Source: Rhizoclosmatium globosum (taxonomy: Eukaryota; Chytridiomycota; Chytridiomycetes; Chytridiales; Chytriomycetaceae). From it: a stretch of DNA of 64,000 bases. Below the pieces are notes generated by a model. That model saw nothing but the letters and a program-made list of their open reading frames with translations, did no database searches and was not told where the DNA came from. Positions 43,455 through 55,237 of the stretch are shown here, piece after piece. Numbering within the stretch: position 1 is the first letter of the stretch; each line of letters opens with the position of its first letter. The stretch covers positions 62,001 to 126,000 of the forward strand of contig MCGO01000073.1 of the NCBI GenBank assembly GCA_002104985.1. Direction: 5' to 3'. The position numbers and the translations under genes are program-made.

Positions 43455-44246
43455 ATGACACCTCTCCGCCGCTCTTCACGAACACCAAAACCAGTCGACA
43501 AGTGGATTCCTCCTCCTTCAAAGCGTATCAAAGTATCTACTGCCGTTATCAACTCTCCGCCACCGTCCTCTCCTTTAAACGAAGCCAATCAAGATGTTCC
43601 TCCCGAGAATCCCCTTCAAGTCCAAACAATCCCTGAACAGGGCCAGGGAAAGCTTGCAACCCTTCCACCAGAGATTCTTCAACGTATTCTGAGCCTTGCA
43701 TACACTCACCCAAACAAGCTCATCAGAATGATGCGCGTGTCTTCAAGTTTCAATCGCGCTGTCATGTGTCACCCCCTCTGGCGCCAACTTCTCTTTGACT
43801 GGAGAATCCCCTTCAAGGAGCCCGTTCAACTGAACCGAGATTACCACAAAGCGTGGAGACACGCCGTGATCAAGCGAGCAAAAGCGTTGTGCGAGCGATG
43901 TGACAGCGGAACGCCTGATCAGGAAAAGCCAAACCGCCTGAATCTGGGACGCCATATTTCGGAAGAGTATCGTCAACGGTTGTGTGCAAAGTGCTTTCTT
44001 ATTGAATTCAACGCGTTCAAGAATCGTGCTGGGAACCTTGCAGAGTATCAGAAACGTGTGGGAAAGGGAACCATAAATCAGAAGGAGAGCGTCAAGTACG
44101 TTAGTTTGGGAATGTTGCGCTTTAACTTGTACCATTCAACGACGCACCATCGGGGATATAAGTACAAGTATGATGAGTATCATTATCGCAAAGCGGAAGT
44201 ATTCATGCTGAGGGATTTTACGACATTTATTGCCTGGAACATCTGA
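43455..44246 (+). CDS. F-box protein with Cys pairs
   Basis: An intact 263-residue single exon. A basic Pro/Ser-rich N-terminus of about 70 residues is followed by an F-box (LATLPPEILQRILSLAYTHP, then MMRVSSSFNRAVMCHPLWRQL). C-terminal to it are CERC and LCAKCF, four cysteines about 45 residues apart that could hold one zinc ion. F-box proteins usually present substrates to SCF ubiquitin ligases through Skp1. The substrate is unknown. The basic N-terminus (SSRTPKPVDKW, PSKRIK) could be a nuclear signal. Confidence 0.75.
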   Translation: MTPLRRSSRTPKPVDKWIPPPSKRIKVSTAVINSPPPSSPLNEANQDVPPENPLQVQTIPEQGQGKLATLPPEILQRILSLAYTHPNKLIRMMRVSSSFNRAVMCHPLWRQLLFDWRIPFKEPVQLNRDYHKAWRHAVIKRAKALCERCDSGTPDQEKPNRLNLGRHISEEYRQRLCAKCFLIEFNAFKNRAGNLAEYQKRVGKGTINQKESVKYVSLGMLRFNLYHSTTHHRGYKYKYDEYHYRKAEVFMLRDFTTFIAWNI

Positions 44247-44396
44247 GCTGTCCCAAGAGAGAGTTGCTGCTGATTCGTGCTATTGCAATACTACTCAATA
44301 TTAAAACCGAGATGATTTTGTTTTATTGTCACTTCGAATCAGTGATGTAATGTATTTTAATAACTTCCTCCCAATCAAAAACAGTACAAAATCCCA

Positions 44397-44924
44397 ATGC
44401 GAATCATGAACACCTTCGCAACCCTTCCCAACGCCATCCGCATCGTCAATGCCCTCTACTGTGCCTTTCTGATATCTGTTTCTGTGTTCTATTTCACGTT
44501 TAATGCGGGCGGAGTGTACATTGTGCTTGGGATCTACTTCATCCTGCTCGCCTTCTTCCTGATTGCCGTCGACCACTTCTCCGACATTGACACGTCGTCG
44601 ATTGTGAGACAGGCTGCGTTTCTGGTGTCGATCCAGGGCCGCGCGTTGCTCCAGCTGCTCACGGGTGTGTTTATCGTTGTTGCTCCGGGATGGAGGAATC
44701 AGACATTATATCATGTCATTGGAATTCTTGTGTTGGTGGGGGCGTTTGGGACCTTGTTGGCGCTGCCGTTGTTGATGGAGGACCATTCAGTCGATGTGTG
44801 GAGATTCAAATTTGGTGTGGGGCAGGAGTATATGCGAATGATGAAGGAGCCGAATCGGATTGAAAGGGATTTGAGTGATGTTCCTTTGAATGAGGTGCAA
44901 GCGACGGGGGCTGATGCGGCCTGA
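44397..44924 (+). CDS. four-helix membrane protein, COPI-associated family
   Basis: An intact 175-residue ORF with four hydrophobic helices: AIRIVNALYCAFLISVSVF, GVYIVLGIYFILLAFFLIAV, GRALLQLLTGVFIVVAP, and YHVIGILVLVGAFGTLLALP. The spacing and the GRxLxxxxxGxxxxxxP segment after helix 2 fit the COPI-associated protein family, whose yeast members are Golgi membrane proteins of vesicle traffic. The tail of about 45 residues is hydrophilic. The first Met is followed three codons on by another in better context. Assignment rests on topology and one motif. Confidence 0.58.
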   Translation: MRIMNTFATLPNAIRIVNALYCAFLISVSVFYFTFNAGGVYIVLGIYFILLAFFLIAVDHFSDIDTSSIVRQAAFLVSIQGRALLQLLTGVFIVVAPGWRNQTLYHVIGILVLVGAFGTLLALPLLMEDHSVDVWRFKFGVGQEYMRMMKEPNRIERDLSDVPLNEVQATGADAA

Positions 44925-45004
44925 AGTTGTTGTTAAACACATCTAATTATACAGTTTGGGGAAATACATATTCAGTATATTATATATAATCTCCGGTAGT
45001 TCGT

Positions 45005-46653
45005 TTATGCAAAGCACAGGATTCCTAATCCCAAGTCCAACGTTCCTGCTACAAACGCATTACAACTCTCTACCGCCTTCTTAACAACATCTCCCTGTAC
45101 AATCTTGACGACAGGAATATTTAATCCTTCCATCACTTCCACCTGCAAAACAAACACACCTCGTCCAATTACTGCCACACAAACAGTCATAGACTCTGGG
45201 GGATTCCACGCGGTGACTTCAATCACGCTATGCATAGTAGTTTTCGTGGATGTTTTTGGTGGCGGGGAATATAAACTTGAAACGAGAGTGTTAAATACAA
45301 CTTGTCGTCGAAGGCAGTTTAAAATAGGGAGAATTTGGGATGGGTTTGTAAATGGAATTGTCGCCACGGCTTTCGAATCTGTTGATGGAGTTGTGAAGCG
45401 GAGTTTAGAGTGAATTGCAGGGGCATGTGAGAGAAGGTGATATTTTGACGTCTGATTAACGGCAGCGCGAGAATAAAACGGCAACAACGATTCAAGTAGT
45501 GACCCCTTTGATAGCGCAGTGACTGATTCTTTTGTAATTGGGCCTGTAAAATAGTGAGAAATACAGTTTCTAATAAATGAGCCAACCACCTACCACCACT
45601 TAACGCCAAAATCTTGTTCCAATACTCCACAGTGCAAGAAACAGGCGGATCCAACTCAAGCGTAAAACAAACATTCGCTGTTCCACCAACACCTTTCCGA
45701 AACCCAACCCCAAGCCCATTCAACGACGAAACCACAACCCCACCACTTTTTCCCGCGTCATCCACAAAATACCCATCCCATCCGACAAAATCTCCAACGT
45801 ACGTCCACCCCACTTATCACTTTCACTAAACCCAATCCCAACACTCCACACATCCCCGTCAACTCCAGTAACACCTTTACCATTCCAGTCAACATCCAAC
45901 ACCGCAGCCCGTTCAACAAAATACACAACACCCCACCCACCACGACCCCGTCCCCCGTCAACAACAACTCCATGCCCGTGCAACAAAACGGCTACCATCG
46001 GATGAACACTAAAAGCCCATGCTTCAAGGCTCGCGTTTCCTGATCCCTTTAGCGCATGAGCGCGTTCAAGAGCGTGGATTTTGGAGATATCGGTGAAAAG
46101 CTGAGAGTGAAGTGTAAACGTATTGAGTGTTGGTGTTGAGAGGGTATCCAGGGCATGTAAATGTGCTATTTGTGTTGCGAAAGGAGTGAAGGAGGGTCTG
46201 AGGTGAGGAAAGAGTTTTAGTCTAAAACAAGGAACGAACAGTGAAAGGGAGGTTTAATTACAGTTGGAGTTGACTGAGTAGAAACTGGGAGAGTCGAAGA
46301 TTGTCTACGGTTGTTCCATCGGGAAGGGCGTAACTGAATTTGAGGGATTGGAGGGATCCTGTTGATGGAGCAAGGTGGATCTGCCGTGGGAGTTAAATGT
46401 CAAGTGTTGTAACTTAATACTAGTTACATCGACTACGAAAGCTGTTCCACAAAGTGTGAATTCGGTTGGACTGCTGAAGAAGATGGAGAGCCTGGTTGCA
46501 AAGTTGTTAGAAACACAACAGTGTAAGGGCTCAACGAACCCTGGAAGCTTTTCGATACAGTATTTTTGAATCTGAACTGCATACATTCGCACGGCTGTGT
46601 CTACACTGGGTGTGTGCTGTTGGAGGACTTGGAGGGCAGCCAATGCAAACATC
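45005..46653 (-). CDS. possible Mediator subunit MED1
   Basis: Exons are spliced and broken by several apparent base losses. The N-terminus starts at the ATG at 46653 (MFALAALQVLQQHTPSVDTA) and reads TEFTLCGTAFVVD, then an intron, IHLAPSTGSLQSLKFSYALP. The middle has LRPSFTPFATQIAHLHALDT, VAVLLHGHGVVVDGGRGRGG, VVYFVERAAVLDV and GDFVGWDGYFVDDAGKSGG. The C-terminal part reads ANVCFTLELDPPVSCTVEYW and LPILNCLRRQVVFNTLVSSL. The pattern (helical start, beta-rich centre, FTLxLxPP..., then a BIR-like LRQQ.xFN.L) resembles fungal MED1, a Mediator middle-module subunit. The match is from memory of the family and is not firm. A large conserved unknown is the alternative. Confidence 0.42.
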
Positions 46654-46777
46654 TTTGAGCAACGAAAGTAAACAAATAAACAAAAAATAGAATACATAGA
46701 AGAGTTTAAAAACATATGAGATATTTATATTACCATCAATAACATCAAAAATAGTATGAGGCTGTTATCTAAATTCC

Positions 46778-48263
46778 TTACTCCAGGGCAGCAGTTTCAG
46801 ACTCTGGAGTTTCTCCTACCAAAATAGCATAGCGCATAGTAGTCATCAAGTTACGAGCAGCATTGGCGTGGTTGTAAACACCACCGTTGAATGAGGCAGT
46901 CACATCACGTCCCACTGAAACCTTCAAGAATCCTTTACCACCTGGGTGGTCCTCCATAAAATCAGACACGTCGTAAACAATCCCCGAAATAATCATGAGC
47001 TGCTTTCCAGTCTCGGCAATACGCTCCTTGACTATTTCCAAACAAATCCATTAGTTCCATCACACACAACAACAAAATGTTCACCTTGTTCATGCGTCAA
47101 AGAAGGCAAACTCTCCAATGGAACACCATACGTAAGCGTCTTTCTGATTTCCACAATCTTTTTCTCTTGCATCGTGACTTTTCCCTTCAAGATTTCGTTG
47201 GCAGGGAACATTTTCAAGTTGTACGTGAGACCAAAGAGGGATGCAATCCAAATGAGCCATTTGGTTGGATCGTATTCGTGGACTTCGATGGCGTTACGGT
47301 AGTCAGCTGGGAATTCGTGGTGGCTTGGAAACGGTGTCAAAAACAACATAAAATTGAAGTTATAAAACTCACAAGTTGTGGTATCCTTCACCAAGAGTGA
47401 TGAGGGCGGTGATAACGTTATCTTTTGGCGTACGTCTGTCATCGTAAGTGTTTTCTCCGTAGTAGTGTGCCAACGAGTTGATACAGAAAGTGGAATGATG
47501 AACAAAGACCAAACGCGCAACTCCAGCAAAGAAGAAACCACCTAGCCAATCTCCCCATCCGATACCAGCAATCAAAGTTGGAACCACAAACGCCATAAAC
47601 ACAGCCAACCTTTAAAAAAAGCCCTTATTAGCACAATTCTTTAACATTCAAATTCACAACGTACTGAATGTAATGCTTATGCTGGAACCGAATCCATGGA
47701 TCTTTGGTCAAATCCGATACATCCACTTTTGCCTTCTTCTCCTCATTAATAATCATCCACCCGATATGCGACCACAAGAACCCACGCTTAGCGTTATACG
47801 GGTCCTTCTCCGTATCCGTGAACCGATGGTGAATTCTGTGCCCATAGGACCACCACTTGACCGATCCTTCCATCGCACCCGTCCCCGCCGCGAGAATAAA
47901 GAACTGCCAAACCCGAGTTGCATCGTACGATCGGTGCGACCAGTATCGATGGTACCCTGCAGTGATCCCCATTCCAGTGAAGAAGTAGTACGCAACCGCG
48001 AACCAAAACGTGGTTGCCCTTAAAGGAACGAATGCAAGGCCGATCAAGGCCAAGAGCGGGGTAACAGTCAGGATCGTTAAGCTGACCCAGTTAATGGTCT
48101 TGAGAGATACTTCGGGCCATGGGAACTCTTCGTGTGGGTTGGAAGGTGGGGACTGGGTCTTATCGGTGTCAAGCGTGTATGTTGGGGCTTCCTTATCGGT
48201 TTTGGAGTTGTAAAGAAGCGATCCAAGTAAAGCTGTCGCGACTAACGACGTGGCAGGAGACAT
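46778..48263 (-). CDS. OLE1: delta-9 acyl-CoA desaturase with C-terminal cytochrome b5 domain
   Basis: Four exons (48263-47665, 47609-47373, 47323-47085, 47031-46778) in matching phases give 442 residues with no frame break. Three His boxes bind the di-iron site: HRYWSH, HRIHH and HNFHH, the last split by the second intron. Four membrane helices are recognisable, for example [20 protein letters not shown] and [16 protein letters not shown]. The C-terminal domain has the haem-binding DHPGG and YNHANAARN of cytochrome b5, the fused electron donor in fungal OLE1 proteins. The enzyme puts the first double bond into palmitoyl- or stearoyl-CoA in the ER using NADH, cytochrome b5 reductase and oxygen. 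The ORF has an upstream TTG extension; the ATG at 48263 ([14 protein letters not shown]) is chosen. Confidence 0.96.
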
Positions 48264-48674
48264 ATGCGTCAAGGAGAGCAAATCTATAGGACGAAAATTC
48301 AGAAGAAAATCGGGTCAGCCCCTTTTTCCAAATTGAGCAGTTTTTCCGGAGCACATGGTCGCTCACTCTTGATCTGTCATCTGCTGTCAATAGTTATCAA
48401 GGTGAGGTATATACGTCCACCAACCACAGACCATGGAGCAAGAATTTTGACAGGTATGGATGAAAAAACAATGAACTCCATTTTCAAGTTGGTACTTAAC
48501 ACAATAGACTTAAAGATACATCGACAATAGAAAACCCCCGAAAACAGTCGGCATCTTACGCTTACGTAACAACCTTTGATTCAACTGTCTCTAATACTAG
48601 AGCAGAAATTATGATATACTATTGAAAAAAACATATTTAATATATTTCTCTCCTTTCTTTCTAGTTTATTCCAA
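48264..48674. other. intergenic region, no gene seen
   Basis: About 410 bp between the desaturase 5' end and the 3' end of the double Zn2Cys6 gene. AT-rich, with no recognisable motif or RNA gene. Promoter elements for the desaturase should lie here but none is identified. Confidence 0.4.
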
Positions 48675-49821
48675 CTAATAAGGCGACCCCACCAATCTCC
48701 CCCATTCTTGATTTTGAGCACCACCGACATTTCTACATCCATAAGATACCGACGCTGTATGATTCACATTTGATGCAGGAATAGAACTGACGGAACAAGC
48801 CGGCGATGCTTGGAGGCTTGGCACAATACTTGCGCTCACGGAACCATTCGGAAGCATTCTAGCAAGAGACGGAAGACTGACATTCCCAAAGACCCATTCC
48901 GATTGTCCGTGGTTCGTCTTTGTTGCCAGAATTTGAGTGATGGAGGGAAGCGGCGATGATTTAAGGGGAGAAAGTTCAACTTTAATTGTTGGAAAAGCGT
49001 GGGTTGATGGAGGGAGGTGTCGGGCTGATCCGATGAGTGAGGAGAGAGGCGGAAGTTGCGTTTGAGCTTGTTGCGTGTAGTGTTGTTGTTGTTGGTGGTG
49101 GTTGTGGTTGTGGTGGATGATTGAGTGTTGTTGGAGTCGGGGGTAAGAGATTGAATGTGAGTGAGTGTTTGGGCTGCCGAGATTGAATACTGGATTGAGT
49201 GCGGACCACCTCCGGATATCATGGCTCGTGATGCATCTACTATCCAATTTGAACTGGTATTAGAGCTCTTGGCTGTTGTTTTCACTTTCTTTCTTGTGGC
49301 TCAGCGGACCCAACTTCAACAAGAGCCGGATGATACGTGCACACTAGACCCTTCTTAATACATCCGCCACAAGATGGTTTCGCCTTGTCGCATTTAAGTT
49401 TCTTTGCGTAGCAGCAACGACACGAAACAGCACGGCGGATTTGGAAGAAACCACGGTCGAGTTGTGCTTCGGAGGCAGAGCGGTTTAACGGCACAGAAGA
49501 AGTTGCATTTGACGATGAAGAGGCAAATGCGTCTGGCTCGGCAACAGTGTCAATGTACACACAGGCAACGCCCTTTTCAAGGCATCGTGTGCATTGTGGA
49601 ACCCGAGAGTCGCATTTCTTGCGGGATTTGCGGCAGGATGTGCAGGCCAAAGGGCGGGATCCGTGGTCCTGGACAGGGCTTTGAAGCGGTGGCGTGGGTG
49701 TCCTTTCCTGTTGTTGAAGTTGGGCATGTACTACTCTGGAAGCAGAAGCTGAGTGCAGGTGGAGTGCCGTTGTGGAATCCATTAGTGCGTTTAGTGTTCG
49801 ACGCTTTCTGATTGATGGCAC
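48675..49821 (-). CDS. transcription factor with two Zn2Cys6 clusters
   Basis: It starts at the ATG at 49821 (MPSIRKRRTLNALM). The first cluster, CTSCRKSRKKCDSRVPQC, continues TRCLEKGVAC; the second, CRCCYAKKLKCDKAKPSC, continues GGCIKKGLVC. Both fit CX2CX6CX6CX2CX6C. They are about 85 residues apart. Low-complexity His/Gln/Ser/Thr-rich sequence follows. Two apparent one-base losses (near 49282, where an A is missing, and near 49142, a run of C) split the C-terminal part. The end reads SVSYGCRNVGGAQNQEWGRL. Such proteins normally bind CGG-type DNA sites as nuclear regulators; two clusters in one chain could clamp a paired site without dimerising. The gene at 50556-51853 has the same design. 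Confidence 0.82.
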
Positions 49822-50555
49822 TCTTTCCCGTTGACCTTGTCAGCCACAACACAAGAAAAGGCCGAGAAATTTTGATGGGGAGATGCAAGAGCTTTCTTCG
49901 GCGCCATCGGAGTCGGCCCTCGGTGGTCGGCTGAAACAAAAGGTTACACTAATTAAATCTCCATCACATCTCAGTAATACTTTATCATTTAAAACTTTGT
50001 CGTATGCATAAATTCAATTCTGTATCCGTACCTAGGGTTAGTGGTGGGTACATCCCGATAGATTCCGACACCTATTTCAAAAATTGAATGTGATATCACA
50101 CTAAAGAAAGTGTCTAAGTCGAACCATCGCCAACGATATCGACTGCATAGTGCATCCACTAGTTATTTGCATCCATGCCATAGCTCCAACTGCTCCCTCC
50201 GTTTCGTTTGTTCGGAAGGGTTCAATGCTGAGCCGGAAAAGCCGAAGCTTAAAGCCGACGGGCTTGGGGACCTGAAATGGCCGAAGTTTCACAGAGTTCG
50301 AGGTGTCACCAGCCCAGCGACATCCCGCGACTGCATTTCTCACCATTAGACCTTCCGTTGAGCGGCAAATATTCTCTCCAATTCTGGTTATGTTGCAGAT
50401 TAGGTATCAAGTGCTAGAAGACACCATATAATATATATTACACCATTATTTCTTCACTATCACTAAGAAACAGACATGATGGAGAGACAAAAGAGGCCTG
50501 CTCACATCCCCCACAATCATCTTCCGTGCAATCCAATAACATGACAGAGTTATAT
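49822..50555. other. intergenic region, no gene seen
   Basis: About 730 bp between the two double-Zn2Cys6 genes. Short ORFs on both strands show no domains. The region 50400-50480 is AT-rich, suggesting the 3' end of the upstream gene. No tRNA or repeat found. Confidence 0.4.
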
Positions 50556-51853
50556 TCATCCTCCGTCTCCTTCTTTCTTCTTCATCATTATTTTGCTCTT
50601 GTTTCCGGGTATCAAAGGCTTCGCAGCCGAGGAAAGCGAGCTATCAGATCGCACTGAAACAAGTTCTGGTTCTGGTTCTGGCTCGAGATATCTGGAGGAT
50701 GGACTGTTCTTAACATGCACGTATTTAGAACTCGAATACGTAGCCACAGGTTCACTAGAAGCGGCAAGCATAGGTGTGGCACTCTTGAGTCTAATTGTCG
50801 GGTTCGGGTTCATTGCCGACATGCTCGCCGCGTATCCGCTTTCCTGATCCACAAGCCCCACCACATCCGATATAGACAACCCCAACCCTTTCCACAAGAA
50901 CTCCATTCTCGACCTGACAGACTTCCATTGATCCATCCGCTGCCTTGGCGGTGACCCCATCAGAGTACCATCGCTGCCCCAACCATCACCACCATGAACA
51001 ACACCACTTAAATTCCTAGACACAACCATATTCGATGATGCAGCAGCATACTACCACTTCCACCAGCCTCTTTCTCACTCTTGATCCGTTTCCGCAAATC
51101 CGCCCACCCAGCCTCATTATACTCACACTCAATTCCGCGTTTCGAACACGCCATGCACGCCGGTTTCGCGCGATCGCATTTCGTCTTTTTGAGGTAGCAG
51201 TATTTGCAGGAGACGGCTTTTAGGGGTGTCCATGTATCGGAGTGTTGTCGTTTCTTTGTGGTGGTTGAGTTGGGGTCTGTGATTGCAGAGGTAGAAGGTG
51301 TTGTTGGTTTCGGGGATGGGACTGCAGAGGTTATTGGAGAATGTGGCTGGTCCATGTATGGTTGCGGTTGCGGTTGCGGTTGTTGTGGTTGATCTTTGAT
51401 TGTGGCGTCAACCAAAAGACTGATTGGTGCGGAGTTGGACGGAGATGAAAGTGACGGGTTGGAAGTCCCCTGCGGTGGATTCGCGATAGTAGTAGAAGAT
51501 GGGTAAATACACTCTTTGTTTGATCGGGAGCACCGGAGACAAGGGCTTTGGCCGTCACAGCGTTTATGGTTGATTCGACAAGTTGTGCAAGCAAGGTGAG
51601 TGCGGATCAGTGGCTGTGAAGTAAGACGGGGTGCAGCTGTGTAGTGCATGTTTGGAGAGTGGAACAAGGGTGTGGGAGAAGGTTGGTTGGATGGACTGAT
51701 GGCATTAGACACGAAGTGCGTTAATGGCTGCACCGGAAGAGGGTGCGCATAAGAGGGAAAAGAAGGTTCCGAATTCGGTGATGACATTGGTGCGCCCGGC
51801 CTTTGAAGCGATAGGATTGCTGAAACGGCAGCGGCCTCCTCATCTCTCATCAT
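50556..51853 (-). CDS. transcription factor with two Zn2Cys6 clusters, paralogue
   Basis: It starts at 51853 (MMRDEEAAAVSAILSL). The first cluster is CTTCRINHKRCDGQSPC followed by LRCSRSNKEC; its third-to-fourth Cys gap is one residue shorter than usual. The second is CKYCYLKKTKCDRAKPAC followed by MACSKRGIEC, then a basic, coiled-coil-like LRKRIKSEKE. A Pro/Gln-rich linker of about 100 residues (QPQPQPQPY) parts them. After an apparent one-base loss near 51045 the frame continues VVSRNLSGVVHGGDGWGSDG and ends with acidic and Lys-rich sequence at 50556. It lies parallel to and upstream of its relative at 48675-49821, and the second clusters are much alike (C-Y-KK-KCD-AKP-C), so a tandem duplication is likely. 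Confidence 0.83.
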
Positions 51854-52494
51854 TTCGGGATTTGGGTGTTGCCGAGAATTTTTTGAAGGTCCAGAAATTT
51901 TCTTTCGCAGGCCGATCTTCCCGACAGGTTTTGAAGGAGAATGGTGATGAAGACGCTTCCGTGGTGTTTCCGTGGTGGAGACGCCCGTAAATTCTCTTGG
52001 CCGAGACTCTCATCAGAATTTTGAAGCAAGACGATAATGCCGCTCTCGGTGAAAAACGAGACACGGTTCGGCGGGCTTAACCCTTATTTTGACTATTAGC
52101 GCCATATTTTTAACGGTTACATAGTCTCATACAGTCATACTCCGGTACATTTTTCAACAAGAACATAAAAAAGAGGTGCAGCCACGATATTGAGTTTGAT
52201 GGAATTTGTTCTGACGTAATCCCGAGGGCTGACACTACTCATCTCCCTTACGTTAATGATTTGTTGTATTTACTAAAATGACAAATAAAGCGAGGTCATC
52301 ACCAAGTAGTTCTCTTCCTTACATCCGATGCCTCGTACTTTAGTGATATCAATGCCGCAGGGATTCTGTTTTGATGGCAGCCATCACAAAACTCAAGAAC
52401 TGTCCATCAGGCTTAGTCATAAATTACAAAATTCTATGAGGTCTTTAAACATTTAAAACAATTATGAGGCCATAGGTTGTCCATTTCTATTTCA
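51854..52494. other. intergenic region, no gene seen
   Basis: About 640 bp between the 5' end of the double-Zn2Cys6 gene and the 3' end of the nucleotidase gene. The plus-strand ORF 51724-51990 is antisense to the start of the transcription factor and is not called. Nothing else is seen. Confidence 0.4.
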
Positions 52495-53594
52495 TCACTC
52501 CTCTCGTTCCAACTTCTTCAAAAACTCAGCAACAAAGCTCATTGGCGAATCATCCAGAACCACGATATCAAACTTTTCCATATAATTATTCAAGTGAATA
52601 TCAGTATCATGATTCAAAAATCCAATGGTGAGACTAGTGTCGTGTACAATCCCATCTTTCATGTGCAAGTCTCCCATAGAATCACCCATTAAAATCTAAA
52701 TCACAGTTAAATAAGGCTTCATTCTGATAATAATGATACTGACGACATTCGGACGACTCTCAATGGCAGCTTGATATGGAGCACCATGTACACCCGTTTC
52801 ATTCTTGTTGAAGGAGTGTATCAAAGGTTCTTCAAATCCAACACAAATATCGTTGCCATCAAATTTCATGCGGTTCGATACGATATGGACGTTATGCGGT
52901 TTCAAGGAGTTTTGTTCGAGAATCTCCTTAATCACATCTGGAATGGAATTCAGTTAACTCAAAACACCTCACACCCTTACTCGCGATTTAAGGATATCAA
53001 TACTTACCGTATAGTCCCGCTGAAAACACAAGAAAGGGCAACCCAAGCTCCGTACAGGTCTTGACAACGTCAAATATCCCCTCCCGAAACACAACTGGCG
53101 CGTCAGTCGTCGCAACGATATCCCTCAAATCATTGCGACTCAAATTTAAATCCACAATCCGCGCATGATTCGTGGACCACCATTCCACCATTGCTTCAAC
53201 CTTTTCCGGGAAGGGAACGGTTGGAGAAACTTCAATTGGATAGTATTTCTTGTACAGAGCGTCGGTTTGTTGCTTGAACTTTGAAATAAATGTGGTAAGG
53301 GTTTCTATGTGGCGTTGATGGATTACCTCGTCAGACACGTGATGGCTTCGCGTAAGGACTGCGTGTGTGGATGGAGACCTTGCGCCATTGTGCCAAAACT
53401 TTGTCATGGTCATATCAAAGTCTAATTTATGTCAATATAATTCTAAAACGTTGGTTTACAACGTTACCGCTTATGACGTGAAGCGAGTTGACGCCCTTAG
53501 AATGAATGCTGCCGACCTTTTGTTTAACGGCAGCTTCGTCTCTGATACGGATGAATGGTTGGGACTTGAGGAGGGCAAAGAGGGACTCAGTCAT
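52495..53594 (-). CDS. pyrimidine 5'-nucleotidase (UMPH-1 family, HAD superfamily)
   Basis: Four exons (53594-53468, 53421-53008, 52937-52744, 52695-52495) in matching phases give 311 residues, the usual length, without frame breaks. The first intron splits the catalytic motif: the spliced product reads HVISDFDMTMTKFWHNGA, with the nucleophilic and acid/base Asp of HAD enzymes. Then come YYPIEVSPTVPFPEKVEAMV, EWW, VVFREGIFDVV, FLVFSAGLYDVIKEILEQ, VHIVSNRMKF, PLIHSFNKNE and VILMGDSMGDLHM, all as in NT5C3-type enzymes. They dephosphorylate UMP and CMP with Mg2+ in the cytosol. The start ATG at 53594 gives MTESLFALLKSQPFI. The third donor is GTCAGT, not the usual GTAAGT, but the join NV-ILMGDS is family-typical. 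Confidence 0.92.
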
Positions 53595-53795
53595 TTCGGT
53601 TCCGCACTAGAACCTTTTTAATGATTCGAGCGCGTGGCCTTATGAACGCTATGCTTGGTTGGGTCTGGACTTTGGCTGCTTGAGTTAAGGAGGACACGCA
53701 CGTTGCTTGACAATCGTTACAGTTACTTAATTGTTTATTTCAGCAAGATGTTAAGTCTGTAGTTCGGAAGAATCAATCCGCCTCCATAATGTAAT

Positions 53796-55237
53796 TCACG
53801 ATATCATCGTGTCCGTTTTCGTTGCAAGTTCAAGCAATTCATCCCTCTCTTCGTCATTTAGATCAACTCTTGGATCGTTCCACAAAACCTCAACAACCTC
53901 TACAAAACCACTTGCACATGCAACCTGTAGTGGATAGTTTTCGTTGTAGTTTGGATCCACACGTCATCTTTCAGTAACCATTGAACTTCTCGAACTCGCC
54001 CGTAATTTGCTGCAATACTCAACTGAATATTAAGTCGAACAATTGGATCCATTCGCGAATCCTCCAACAAGACTTGAACGACTTTCAAATGATCGTTGAA
54101 CAATGCAGTATGAATTGCATATCGATTATCAGCATCCGGATTTGTGCGACCATCTTTCAATAAAGCCTTTACGACTTCACTGTGCCCGTTCGCGGCAGCC
54201 ACTCCAATGGGGTATTATCCTTGACAGTTGGGTCAGCGCGTCCATCCTTCAATAGGAGTTCCACAACTTCAACATGACCGAAAGCCGAAGCCCGAAGAAT
54301 TGAATAGTTATCGCAAGCGGTAGGATCTACACCAGCAAGAGGCAATAACATCTTGACAATCTCACTGTATCCATGTCTAGATGCATATCGAATCGCTCCA
54401 TTATCCTGTGCACGAACATCCACCGTTGGAACTTGCAAAAGACTCTCCACAGCCTGAACCCAACCATTCCGACACGCCCACACCAACGCCGATTACCTTG
54501 ACAAGATAAATCAAAATCGTGCACTTGAATGAAACAATCAACCAGTTTCGCAGCATGCTTTGGAGTAATCGATACACGCAACCAGAACTGAACATGTCCC
54601 TCCCTATTCAGCTCATTTTCATCTTCATCCGAATCTACACTGCTGTTACTCGAGTTATCCAGATCGGAATTAGTGTTCTCAGAACCGTCATCTTCCCATT
54701 CGTCGTCCCCGTCGTCTTCCACAGCGCCACCGCTTTCTGCAGAGCCATTTAAATCAGCGTTTAGTATTTCCATCAGGAATGCGGCTTGGTATGTGATGGG
54801 GAGTCCAAGGAACCAACGTGCTTGAACATCCGCCTTTTCCCAATACTCCCAGATGGATGATATACCCAGTCGCTTTAAATAGTGCTTCAAGTGTCGCCGG
54901 GCAAAGGAAAAGTCGTAGAACAGAGTTGGTGTGAACAGGTGATGGGATGCAAAGCCTACGTCAGCCAATTGAGGTGAGATCGGAAGGTGAATGAGAATGT
55001 CATCGATGATTTCTGGTGGAATTGAATAGAGTGATGCTGCTTCTGATGGAGTGGGTTGCTTGGAAGTAGTCGTTATTGAGGGCTGGTTGTGTTTGATTGT
55101 TAGGGAGTGTACCAATTGACCAATTGACCCTGAGATTAAAGGCGTTACATATAAGAGATGTGAGATACGCTGTGAATTCTGATAGTTTTGGTTGAACCTT
55201 GTACTTGTTTGGTGGTCGTTTTGGTGGTGGATGTCAT
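53796..55237 (-). CDS. F-box-like / ankyrin-repeat protein, paralogue
   Basis: Same architecture as the gene at 4477. The likely start is the ATG at 55237 (MTSTTKTTTKQ) with an intron of about 33 nt, then RISHLLYV and on to the F-box-like IPPEIIDDILIHLPISPQLA. An acidic Ser/Asp/Asn insert near 54600-54720 is absent from the other copy. Ankyrin repeats follow (VWACRNGWVQAVESLLQVPT, GYSEIVKMLLPLAGVDP, GHVEVVELLLKDGRADP, GHSEVVKALLKDGRTNP, then two more). Three apparent one-base losses (near 54489, 54217 and 53963) interrupt them; each restores a repeat that matches the paralogue (for example GNRALVWACR). The end after the last break reads NDPRVDLNDEERDELLELAT, then a stop at 53796. It is probably an SCF substrate receptor. 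Confidence 0.78.
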
